Assembly: GCF_000372725.1 (NCBI RefSeq)
Contig: NW_005195301.1
Coordinates: forward strand, 834,173-898,172
Direction of reading: 5' to 3'
DNA length: 64,000 nt
Source: Emiliania huxleyi CCMP1516
Taxonomy: Eukaryota > Haptophyta > Isochrysidales > Noelaerhabdaceae
The notes under the pieces were generated by a model. That model made no database searches. It was not told where the DNA came from and saw only the letters and a list, made by a program, of their open reading frames with translations. Positions 10,209 through 19,328 of this stretch are shown piece by piece (position 1 is the first letter of the stretch; the number at the start of each line of letters is the position of its first letter). The translations under genes and the position numbers were made by a program.

Positions 10209-11645
10209 TGGCTGATCTGGCCGTTGCCGAGGCTGCAGCGCGCGAGGAGGTGTTCTACACGATCTGGGAGCAGACGACGACACTCGCGGTGCGGGGAGAT
10301 TGCACGAGATTGCACGAGATGACACGAGATTGCACGACCCCGGGAGCAGTCACCTTTGTCAAGGCCATCCCCCCCCCTACTCCCTATCCCCCCCACTCCC
10401 TATCCCCCCCCCTCTACCCCCCTCACCCCTCGCGAAACGACCCTCGCGGTGCGGAGGAGCTGGGCATCACCGAGATTCGGCGAGATTCGGCGAGATTCGG
10501 CGAGATTAGGCGCGCGAGGGGACGGGGCTGAGATTGCACGAGGGCACACGAGATCGCACGAGATCGCACGAGATCGCACGAGATTAGGCGCGCTCCCGGG
10601 CGGAGGAGCTGGAGGACATCGCCAACGAGGACCTCTACCAGCGGTACTGCACCAGCCTGCTGCGGTGCGTCTCGCTGGCGCGGCTGCGCGAGGGCGGGGC
10701 CCTTCGGGCGGGCGTCGAGGGCCGCGCGGACACGTGCATCGACCGCGTCGATGCGCTGATTGAGCTGCGCGCGACGCGGCTGTCGCAGGCGGGGCAGGGA
10801 GAGGGGTGGCGAGATCACACGAGGTCCCACGAGATCACACGAGATCAGACGAGATCACACGAGATCGCACGAGATCACACGAGATCAGACGAGATCACAC
10901 GAGATCGCACGAGATCGCACGAGATCACACGAGATCAGACGAGATCACACGAGATCGCACGAGATCGCACGAGATCACACGAGATCACACGAGATCGCAC
11001 GAGATCAGACGAGATCACACGAGATCGCACGAGATCGCACGAGATCACACGAGATCACACGAGACCGCACGAGATCGCACGAGAGTCCTCTCTCAGGAGA
11101 CCAAGTCGCTGCCGGCGGCGCACTTCTTCATCCTCTTCGTCTTCTCGCTGCAACTCCTCGTCTCCTTCCTCATCCCGCTCGCCGCGGCGCCGGCCACGGA
11201 GGACGACGTCGTGCTGCGCGGCGCGTCTGCCTTCCCCTGCTCGTGGCTGGTAATGAATCGTGGATGATGAGCCAATCGAGAGCTTGCGTAGGCGCGTTTG
11301 CCTTCTTCTCGGCGACCCCCGCTCCCCGCCCGACTGACGCGAGCGGGTTGATGCCTCCGTTGCATACCTGTCGCACATCTCGGGATGTAGGCGACCTACA
11401 CGCTCGTCTTCAACTTCGCGGTCGACCTCAACGACCCCTTCACAGGCAACTACCAGATCCGCCGCTCCGCCATCAACGCCAACCTCGTCGCGACGCGCCG
11501 CTGCGTCGCCGCCGCCGTCGGCGACGAGCGCGCGAGGGAGTGGCAGCGCGACGACGACCGGATCGCCGTCGAGCGGAGGCGGAGGAGGAGAGAGCGAGCC
11601 GCTGCGGGCGTGGAGAGCGCAGCGGCGCAGTCGCCTGCTCTGTGA
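9306..11645 (+). CDS. DUF4239/bestrophin-like membrane protein
   Basis: Seven exons, join(9306..9422,9499..9851,9922..10039,10115..10288,10588..10788,11097..11249,11391..11645), keep one frame and give 456 aa. The first 16 residues (MPRAVLLLLLSPSSSA) look like a signal or plastid/ER leader. Hydrophobic segments follow at YRLSVLAACWMLYPPLILSL, SGFAPAISLLYGAWLGL and HFFILFVFSLQLLVSFLIPL. The C-terminal YTLVFNFAVDLNDPFTGNY resembles the conserved end of DUF4239 (bestrophin-like) proteins; the assignment is by pattern and only moderate. Introns at 9852-9921 and 10040-10114 start with GC and carry direct repeats at their splice sites. The 10289-10587 and 10789-11096 introns are filled with 10-bp GAGATYRCAC-type repeats. 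The exact donor near 10288 is uncertain by a few codons. Confidence 0.7.
10789..11096. repeat. Intron-filling tandem repeat, unit GAGATCRCAC
   Basis: A 308-nt intron that from about 10807 to 11080 consists of some 27 copies of GAGATCACAC, GAGATCGCAC or GAGATCAGAC. Shorter runs of related units occupy the other introns of the same gene (9885-9920, 10055-10110, 10300-10335, 10465-10585). A related run lies on the opposite strand at 63215-63305. Confidence 0.9.
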
Positions 11646-11790
11646 GAGGGGCGAGCTCGAGCGTGGTGTCTGGTGAAGTCGTGCGACGTCACGCGACTGA
11701 CAGAGTGTGTGTCTCGGAGTTTCGCCGCGCGTTCGAGCGCGTGGTCGGCGTGGTATGTGACTTTATGTTTGTATTACTGTTGTATTATCA

Positions 11791-14700
11791 TTACCTTGGA
11801 GGCATCCCACTTCCCCAGACCCCACAGACGCGCAGAGGATGCTCAGGGACAGTCACTTGCACGCGCGGCGGGGGTCGCACCCGGCGCTGGACCGCGTGTG
11901 TGTGCGCGAGCGTCTCGCACTTGTCCCTGGATGTGAAGGAGAGCCGCAGGTGAGCCAGGGAGCGCGTTCTTCTCAGCTGATCGTGCAGTTGCATCCGCCG
12001 CCGGCGCCTCCCGCCTCGACCGCCTGCAGGCGCGCCTACACGACAGCAAGTCCATCGTGACGCGGCGTGGCCGCCCTGCCGGGGCGCGGGAGGGGCGTGG
12101 CGCGCGTGAATGTCCTCGAGCTTGGCCTTGTCGCTCAGGAGCATCACCTTGTCGACAAGGCCGCCCTTGTCGTACGGCTCGACGTTGATGCCAAACTCCT
12201 CGGGCGTCGGCAGGCCGATGGCCTTGTTGGCAGTCTGCGGCGTCCGGATCCCGTTTGGCCTTGGTGCCGTCTGCGGCGACTGGGTCCCGTTCCCATCGGG
12301 TGGGATCGCCGTCACCTGCGTGGGCGCCACCGGGAGCCGGGTAAGAAACGGGCGGTCCGGGGGGAGGAAGGGTGGGGGGCGGGGGGCGTACTGCACGCGA
12401 GTAGAGGTCAAAGCAGCCCTTCGAGTCGAACATGCCCTTGACCTCGACTAACGGTGTGAGGAAGTCGGCTGGCATGCCGTGCTCGCGCTCGCTCGGGTTG
12501 ACAGAGGCCTCGCCGTTGCCGTTGCCATACATCAGGTGCGGCCAAGCGTCCGGGCCCGCGCGGTTCAGCGACACGTTGCCGTCCGCCGAGTAGTGCTTCA
12601 TGAAGAAGGTGTCGGGGTAGTTGATATACCCGCCCTGGATCTGCGGACACTCCGGGTTGGGCGCAGAAGAATTCGAAAAGACCTCCGCGGTGAAGGAGTC
12701 GAACCACATGTGGAAATAGGGCGAGTCCTTCTCATAAGACCAGTAGAGTTGCGGCTGCACCTTCATCACCGCGTTGCGGTTCGCGATCGAGGTGGCGGGC
12801 AGGGGCCAGGGGCCAGAGTCGTTGGGACCGGGACCGGCGATCGGGACCGGCGACGTCTCGTTGGAGGCGTAGTCCTTGACCTGGGAGGGCGGGCAGGCAT
12901 GCACGGATAGGTCGAGTCAAGGCGGGGCTTAGGCCAAGGCGGGCGGGCGGAGAGAGGGGGTCGGTAAGGCGAGAGGGTCTGGACGACGGTGTATGGACAG
13001 ACGTCACCTTGCCGTTATACGGGTCGTGCTGCCAGGTGAAGCTCTGATTCACGTCGGGCGACGCAATGCCCGCCTCGCTGGCGTCGCCTGGCCCGCCTGG
13101 CGCGAAGTGCTGCGAGATGAAGCCCGACTGCGGCCGCGCATCCGGGTTAGGTCCGCCCGCCCACTTCTTAAGGTACAGCTCCTTGGACTTGCGCGTGACG
13201 TTGTCGTACACCGTGATCTTGGCGATATCCAAGGTGGCGGCAGAGGGGGCGACGTGGAGGTTGCCCTTGCAGTCCTTGGCAGTGTAGAGCTGCAGGATGC
13301 GGTCGAAGATGATATCAAGCTGCGTGTCGGTGTACCCGAGCGCGTACAACGACGTGCCGCTCGCGTCGAACGTCTCTTTCGAGCGAGGCGTACCAATGAC
13401 CTACCGAGGGGGGATGGGGGCTACGTGGAAAGAGCGGCGTGTGGTGGATGCGGTTGGTAGGAGCGGAGGCGCACATGGCCCGAGTTCTTGAAGAAAGAGT
13501 TGGGCGAAGGCATACTCGAGTTGGCCTCCATGAAGTCGAAAAAGGAATAGGGTAGGATCTGAGCAGCCAGTGGGGCGGTCCGTGATTGATGTGTCTGGTA
13601 ACATACGGGGGGTACGGTGGCGGGCATGATGATAGGGAGGGTGGCTCGCCTGCTGCTCGAACTTGCGCATGAGGGTCTGCGAGGCGGAGGCGCATGCGGC
13701 GCGCTGTCAGACAGAGGCGCACGCCATGCGAGGCGGCGAGGCCGGGCGAACGGGGGGTAGGCTGACAGAGGACAGGGAGAGCACGAGCTGCGAGGAGGGA
13801 TGGCAGTCGCACCTCGAGATCGTCCCATGCCGGGTGGAGGACGATGTCGGCGAAAAGCAGCCGCCCGTTGCAGGGAGGCGCGTGCACGCTACCATGGGGG
13901 TGAACCGTGATCCCCTTGATGGCCTGCAGCTCGACCTTGATCATCGCGCGGACCATGTGCCGGATGTAGTTGAGCATGTGCGGCAGGCCGGAGCAGCAGT
14001 AGATGTTAATCGTGATGCCTTTCGTCGTCGCGCGAAAGAAGCTGAACGCCTTGCCCCCACTTTCAAACCACTGGTAGTTGGCGCGGAACAGCGCTTTGTA
14101 CCTACACAGTTGGCGTAAGTCTTGAACACCGCCGGCTGGCGCAGCTCCCCGCTAGTTGGCGCACATGTTGGGCGTGCAGTGTACGGAGTCGATGGGCACC
14201 AGCGTGGTCGTGATCTGGTGGTAGACACTGGGCGCCACGCATTTGTGAAGAGGGTTCAATTTCCCCTGCATTGCAGGCAGGTCGAAGTAGTACTTGAGGA
14301 TGACGCCAAAGTTGCCCGCCTGAGGCATGACGGCGGAGGACGGCGGTGGGTGGTGGTGGCCACAGTGTGTGCGGGGATAGAAGGCACCGCACCATCGCGC
14401 CGCGGCAGGCCCAGAGCAACTGGCGGAGCTCGTACTCGGGCGAATTGGCCCAAGCGTGCGTCTCTCGCACCGTGCCGGTTGAGTCGACCCCTGTGTGGAC
14501 GGCGCGAGCGTGTGAGCGTGCGTCGGGATCTGTCGGGTGTGGTGGTCGGGGCGCACACACAGGCAAAATGGACGCCGCCGAGGTAGTCGCACGTCGTGCC
14601 GTGGTCGACCGAATAGATGCCGTAGCCGCCGCCGGTGACATGCCCACCAGCGCACACCGCCCAGCAGGAGCCGCCGGGGATAAGCAGGTTATGCTTCTTG

Positions 14701-15371
14701 AAGAGGTACTCGTACGCCGTCGCGAGTTGGAGGCCGCCCTCCATCGTGATGTAGGTGGACCCGTTGACATGCTCCTTTGCGGGACGAAAGGTGGTGGGTG
14801 CTAACTTCAGCGAGGGCAGTGGCGAGGGTGACAGTTGACTTTGTTCTTGGCCACGCTCTTGGGTGGCAGTTGGCGTGGGCGTGGCCAGGGTCACCTCGCC
14901 AATCCGGTTCATCAGCGAAGTGTCAATCACAATCTCCTTGGAGGTGCCAAACCTGCGGCGGGCGGACGGCAAATGGCGCCTCTGCCTTGGATGTTGGCTC
15001 TGCCGTGGGGCTCTGCGTGGGGCTCTGTCGTGCCAGCTACGAAGGTGTGCAGGGCGGTGCCGGCGGCGGTGGGGCCGCGCCCTTCGTAGCCGTGCCCCCC
15101 CGCCACGATGGAAAAGGAGAGGCCCTTGTGCACTGCGTCTTGCATCACCGTCATGAGCTCCTTTGCTGAGGTCACGGGCGCGACGTTGCCGATGCCCTCT
15201 TGCCCTCCTTGCGTCGCGTAGTAGAGGTTGAAGCCGGCCGACGCCCGCGACTGGACATAGTTCTCGGAGGCGGGCACCATTGAGCTGGCTGCGAAAGCAG
15301 GCCGATTCGTTTTGCCCGCCGCTGCGGTCGCGACATATACGACAATCAAAAGACGGCGGTAATGAAATCAC
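11791..15371 (-). CDS. FAD-linked oxidase, berberine-bridge/carbohydrate oxidase type
   Basis: Multi-exon gene on the minus strand; exon borders are only partly resolved. The N-terminal exon (about 15349-15050) has the FAD-binding PCMH motif SIVAGGHGYEGRGPT, whose His would attach FAD covalently. The next exons give SKEIVIDTSLMNRIGE, then a segment (about 14770-14560) ending in CAGGHVTGGGYGIYSVDHG, typical of hexose oxidase and BBE enzymes, then AGNFGVILKYYFDLP. The middle exons (13977-13000) give the substrate-domain sequence. The 12900-12420 exon ends with INYPDTFFMKHYSADGNVSLN, the usual region before the BBE C-terminus, with several NxS/T sites. It probably oxidises a sugar or alkaloid-like substrate with O2 in the secretory pathway. 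The true start (no good ATG at 15371) and the stop (the last frame runs to 11791) are uncertain. Confidence 0.8.
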
Positions 15372-15444
15372 GTGCGCTCTCCTAGAATTTTACAATCAAA
15401 CTCCCTCGCTCAACACTGGGCACGGGACTGGCGCGAACTGGCAC

Positions 15445-15545
15445 TAACACAGGTACACCACGGGAGCCGCCTAAGCGACTCCTGCGAGGGTGGCGAGGCA
15501 CTTAGCTCCGTGCACCCGCCCACCCACCCCCGCCACAGGCAAGCT
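15445..15545. repeat. Dispersed repeat, second copy at 44950-45035
   Basis: The stretch containing GGCGAGGCACTTAGCTCCGT and CACAGGCAAGCTCATTCAC occurs in both places in the same orientation, directly upstream of the 5' end of a minus-strand gene each time. It may be a 5'-flanking element or a small mobile repeat. Confidence 0.65.
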
Positions 15546-15589
15546 CATTCACGACCCTCTCCTAGAAATCAACGGAAAAAGAGCCATGG

Positions 15590-15815
15590 GCCCCCGAGTA
15601 GAGGGTGCGTTCTGCTGCTAGGGGAAACCCGGAGCGCGGAGCTATCCCTCGGAGACCCGTGTTATGGCCCTGCGACCGCGCACCCCCGGGGCTAGGGCTC
15701 TCTAGCCCGTAACCCGATGCCGATCATCCGGCCCGCTGGGTGCGCTTCTGAGCTCCCCGGCCCTGGATGTGAGGTTACCGACTGCACTCCAAGTGCTCCA
15801 AGTGCCCCCAGAAAC
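15590..15815. repeat. Dispersed repeat family F, copy 2
   Basis: Same strand as 1186-1420. Both copies contain GATGCCGATCATCCGGCCCG and the tail GACTGCACTCCAAGTGCTCC, with many small differences between them. Confidence 0.75.
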
Positions 15816-16146
15816 TCAAATTTTGAGTCTCGATCTGTTTCTGTACCGTCTTGAGGTCTGAGGCTTGCGTCCTCGCCGGCGTCGCTCAGCCACAAGAAGC
15901 ATAGTCCATAGAGCTGACGATCTCCTCATATTAGCGTCATCTTGTAGTGAACAGGCCGACTTCGCGGTTTGAGCGCCCAGCGCAGACCGACCGACCGCAG
16001 GGGGGTCCGGTCGGCGGCCGCGGAAGACCGCAGACCGGAGGGGGGTCCGGTCGGTCGGAGCGCAGACCGAGGGGGGGTCGGTCGGTCGGGTTGGCTCGAG
16101 GGTCACACCGCACATGCTCGCCGCAGCTGTGAATAAATTAGTATCT

Positions 16147-16401
16147 CTATCTCTTCCAACTGAGATTTTGCTCATGAAGCGGCGTCCAGCACCCGGATCG
16201 ATTGCCATTCGCTATCGCTTGAAGAGCGACTCGGAAGCCGATGAGCCCGGTGACGGCGGCGGCGATGTGTCGATCAAGTCTCTTAGTCATTGGAAGGGAC
16301 GATGCGCGCGCGTACTGTGGAGAACTGGAGCGCTGGAGCCAGAGCTTGTACACAGCGACGGCAAGCAGGATCAGGCCTGCGACTGCGTGGATGCTCCACA
16401 T
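16147..16401 (-). CDS. Small hypothetical membrane protein
   Basis: 84 codons from an ATG. Two hydrophobic stretches (AVAGLILLAVAVYKLWL and the weaker IAAAVTGLIGFRVALQAIA) flank a basic middle. No family was recognised. It stands alone between the FAD oxidase and methyltransferase genes. It may be a chance ORF, but base use and the two hydrophobic segments make a small tail-anchored or two-pass protein possible. About 370 bp without features (16402-16770) follow. Confidence 0.35.
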   Translation of the reverse strand: MWSIHAVAGLILLAVAVYKLWLQRSSSPQYARASSLPMTKRLDRHIAAAVTGLIGFRVALQAIANGNRSGCWTPLHEQNLSWKR

Positions 16402-16770
16402 GTGTTTTTGGATCGAGACTCGGAGCGAAAAGCGAAGTAGGCCCGAATATTTCGTGTGCTAAAATATAAATTACACAGTGTTGCTGTTAGGAGCTACCGA
16501 CACATGTACATGTGACATGTGGTAACTCTTCTTAGGGCCTAGCTAGTGAGAACGGAGGAAAGATCAGAGAAGGATCTTGAGACTGCACAGCTCTACGCGG
16601 GCGGCGACCGCACCGTGTAGCAAATAGGCAAACGCGAACCACTGCTGGGAAGTGCTGGATAAAGGTACGTACCCTCACTCAGCTGAGTGAGAGATCGACA
16701 CGACATAGTACACAAGAATAGCGGCCTGGCTGGGCTGCCACTGCCACCCCAGCTTTGGGTGAAATGCGGC

Positions 16771-17710
16771 TCACGGTCGCGAAAAGTTGACGAGCGCGAA
16801 ACGGTGCCTCGCCATTCTGCTCCCCAAGTTCTTCACCGAAACTCTGCAGCCGCGCGACTCAAATGCGTGCCGGATTTCGTCCATTGGCGTGTAGTGCATC
16901 TGCCGAGACAGATGAGTGGGACAGCTCAGGGTCAGGACGGAGCGTGTGTTAAAATGCCGGTGGATGGCACGCACAGGGTCTGTGGGGTGGGCTCTTGGGG
17001 CGGCCCGTCGCCTGCATTCCGCCCTTCTGGATCGACTTGTCCAAGTCGCATGACGACCGAACAGGAGTGAAGAATGGTATCTGCAGCAAGCCCTTGCCGC
17101 CACTCTTGAGCACGTCGCACATCTGCTGCATGAACACGGCCTGCAAGGGCGCCACCGCGTGCTGCAAAGCGATCCAACTGTGCACCACGTCGTACCGGCG
17201 GCCGCCCACAGAGGCGATGAGGTCGGGCGAGGTCACCAAGTGCTCGATGCGCCTGGCGTCGGCGGCGGCCAGGCGCTTGTACGCCTGTTTCTGAGCGAGG
17301 CGGAGATGGTTCCAGCTCTGATCGACGCAAGCCACTGCTGCGCCCAGCCTTGCAAACGCGTGAGCGAGTCGGCCTAACCCGCAGCCCACGTCAAGCACAC
17401 GCATATCGTGAAGCGGAGGCGCGAGGTGCAGGTCGGCGAGCACCCGGTCAACATGTTTGCGGCCAGACTCATAAAACGTTCGGATTGTATTCTCAGACGG
17501 CGCCGTGCCTTGATCGTACTCGGCGACGCTCAGCACGCTCCACCACGGCCGGTCGCGGCCCATCAGGTTCCACTCGACGGCGTGTGCCGCAAACACGTTC
17601 TGAAGCTGGGCCAGAGTGTATGCCGCCCCACATTGTGGCACGTCGTACACACGGAGGCTGCCGTTGTGCAAGACCATACCGCTCTGTGGAGGCGGCGCGA
17701 GCACCCTCAT
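16771..17710 (-). CDS. SAM-dependent methyltransferase (UbiG-like)
   Basis: complement(join(16771..16899,17012..17710)), 275 aa. Motif I is clear (MRVLDVGCGLGRLAHAFARL, residues about 100-120), followed by the acidic loop VACVDQS, YDVVHSWIALQHA and a post-motif strand KSGGKGLLQIPFF. This is a class I Rossmann methyltransferase acting on a small molecule; the substrate is unknown. The intron (17011-16900, 112 nt) has a GC donor after GGAATGCAG and an acceptor before ATGCACTACACG; the second exon supplies the last 42 residues. The start ATG at 17710 gives a plausible, non-targeted N-terminus. Confidence 0.85.
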
Positions 17711-17787
17711 ACCTCATACGACAGCGCTGAGTAGCAATCTCGAGGTCGGGTTCGAAAGTGGGCCTATGACCCAACTCGAGTGTGTGT

Positions 17788-17838
17788 GTTCTCGAGGTTC
17801 TCGAGGTGGATATCCTTTGGCCGCGTTGGGTAGCGATG
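17788..17838. repeat. Short dispersed repeat (inverse copy of 932-987)
   Basis: TCGAGGTGGATATCCTTTGG and its flanks match the other two copies in reverse orientation. It lies 80 bp upstream of the methyltransferase start. Confidence 0.7.
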
Positions 17839-18259
17839 TGTGTGTGTGTGCTTAGGCTCTGTCGGGACGTGAGGCGTATGCGCCCAGGAGGGGAGGGCGC
17901 ATGCGTAACGACGCTGCTAGAGATGCCTTTCGGGGCCCAGAGATAAAACTTCTTTCTGATGCCATGCGTGACCTAGTGGTGTCCCCAGCTATGGGCGTGT
18001 CCACGTTGGAGCCAGGTGTGGTGTGGACGCGAGAATAGCTCCGCCGTTCATGGAGGCAACCGATGCGAGTCGACTGGTGTGTGTCGTCGTGATATTTTGA
18101 CGGATCGAAAATGGGCAAAAACGGGGTGATTTCGGTCATCCGTCAAAATATCTGAAGATCCTACTATAGGATTCTCCCCAAACCTTGCTCAGCTGATCCA
18201 GCACGGGCCGTAGGCCAGGCCTGGGCAAAGAAACCAGTACCTCATCAGGCTTCCCTGAG

Positions 18260-18759
18260 CGTCACAGCTCGGTGATCGCGCCGGCCGGAGGAGGAGCGAA
18301 ATCGCGAACGGCCCGAGCAGAGAGGGCGACGGCGGAGCACGAGGGAACAACGGAAACGCTCCAACGACGCGAACCGAGGCACGGGCGACGACGGGGACGG
18401 GGAGGGCGACAGCGACGTCGAGGTTGACGCAACGGTATCGAGAGCGCCACCCAAAAGGAGCCGGACAGCCATGGAGGTCACCGAATGGAGGGCGAACGGC
18501 ACGACACGAAAAGGCAGGGCGAGGCGGATGGAGAAAGAAGTGCCGAGGAGGCCATGGTGGAGGGGAGGGACGGGAGGACGAAAGAAGGGCGAGGAGGACG
18601 AGCGGCCCGCACAGGCCGCGAGCAGACAGCGCCTGCTGGCCATCTCGAGACATTCGCAAAGAACGCTAGCTACATGGGAGGGCTTCGTGAAGGATGGATT
18701 GAAAAACATTCGAACAAAGAAGAGGCGACGGGAGGAACCGGCAGAGGATGCAGTGACGT

Positions 18760-18760
<1 letters not shown>
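18260..18760. repeat. Duplicated block D, copy 1 (copy 2 at 49900-50405)
   Basis: About 480 bp match 49918-50405 on the same strand with few differences, and each copy is followed at once by a (CA)n element. One plus-strand frame is rich in Gly/Asp and then Arg/Lys (KRRR, KKGEEDERPAQ) and could be part of a mobile-element protein, but no domain was recognised. The copies differ by small indels that shift frames. Confidence 0.8.
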
Positions 18761-18845
<85 letters not shown>

Positions 18846-18980
18846 GCTCACCCACGCGCACCGGGCCTTGCACTTTAAATGCCGTGGGGCTCCTGTCGTT
18901 AGACGTGGAGACGCGAGGGTTGCCCCCCCTTGCCCCACCACCTCGTGTGTGTGGAGAAGTTTACCTTACCTTACCTTACC

Positions 18981-19023
<43 letters not shown>

Positions 19024-19187
19024 GCTCTCACCCACACGGTCGCGCACTGCGGGCCTTGCACTTTGAATGCCGTGGGGCTCCTGTCGTCAGACGTGGAGAC
19101 GCGAGGGTCGCGCCCCCCCTTGCCCCACCACCTCGTGTGTGTGGAGTCTGGAGAAGTTTACCTTACCTTACCTTACGTCAAACCTCC
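18761..19187. mobile_element. Two adjacent (CA)n elements with GTAAG/CTTAC-type ends
   Basis: Two units in tandem, each a (CA)n tract followed by CCGCTCACCC, CTTTGAATGCCGTGGGGCTC or its variant, then CCCCACCACCTCGTGTGTGT and a TTACCTTACC end. The same unit occurs at 26083-26335, 26549-26810 and 50416-50729, and inverted and diverged at 20345-20420. Confidence 0.7.
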
Positions 19188-19328
19188 TCTTCTATCACCC
19201 GCGTACGACCAGCTGCCATAGCCCATGCGGCACACAAAACCGATCGTCGGCACTCTCGACCTCCCACCTCAACCATCACTGCTCAGTCCGCCTCCACTCT
19301 CTCCAACGGCGGAACGGCGGCCGCCCAC

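Noticed and set aside
10805-11090. CRISPR-like regular array
   Set aside because: The 10-bp units are contiguous with no unique spacers. It is a simple tandem repeat inside an intron of a eukaryotic gene.
11843-12904. 353-codon frame taken as a complete protein
   Set aside because: Only its upstream part (to about 12410) continues the FAD oxidase. The downstream Arg-rich part is a different frame from the likely exon.
16920-17100. Reading through the methyltransferase intron into a Pro/His-rich C-terminus
   Set aside because: Splicing at the GC donor and the CGGCAG acceptor restores a conserved-looking end (MHYTPMDEIRHAFESRG) in phase; the read-through tail is intronic.
18740-19066. ORFs encoding long Thr-His or Val-Cys runs
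   Set aside because: They are translations of (CA)n/(GT)n microsatellites, as at 26060, 35780 and 50440, and not proteins.
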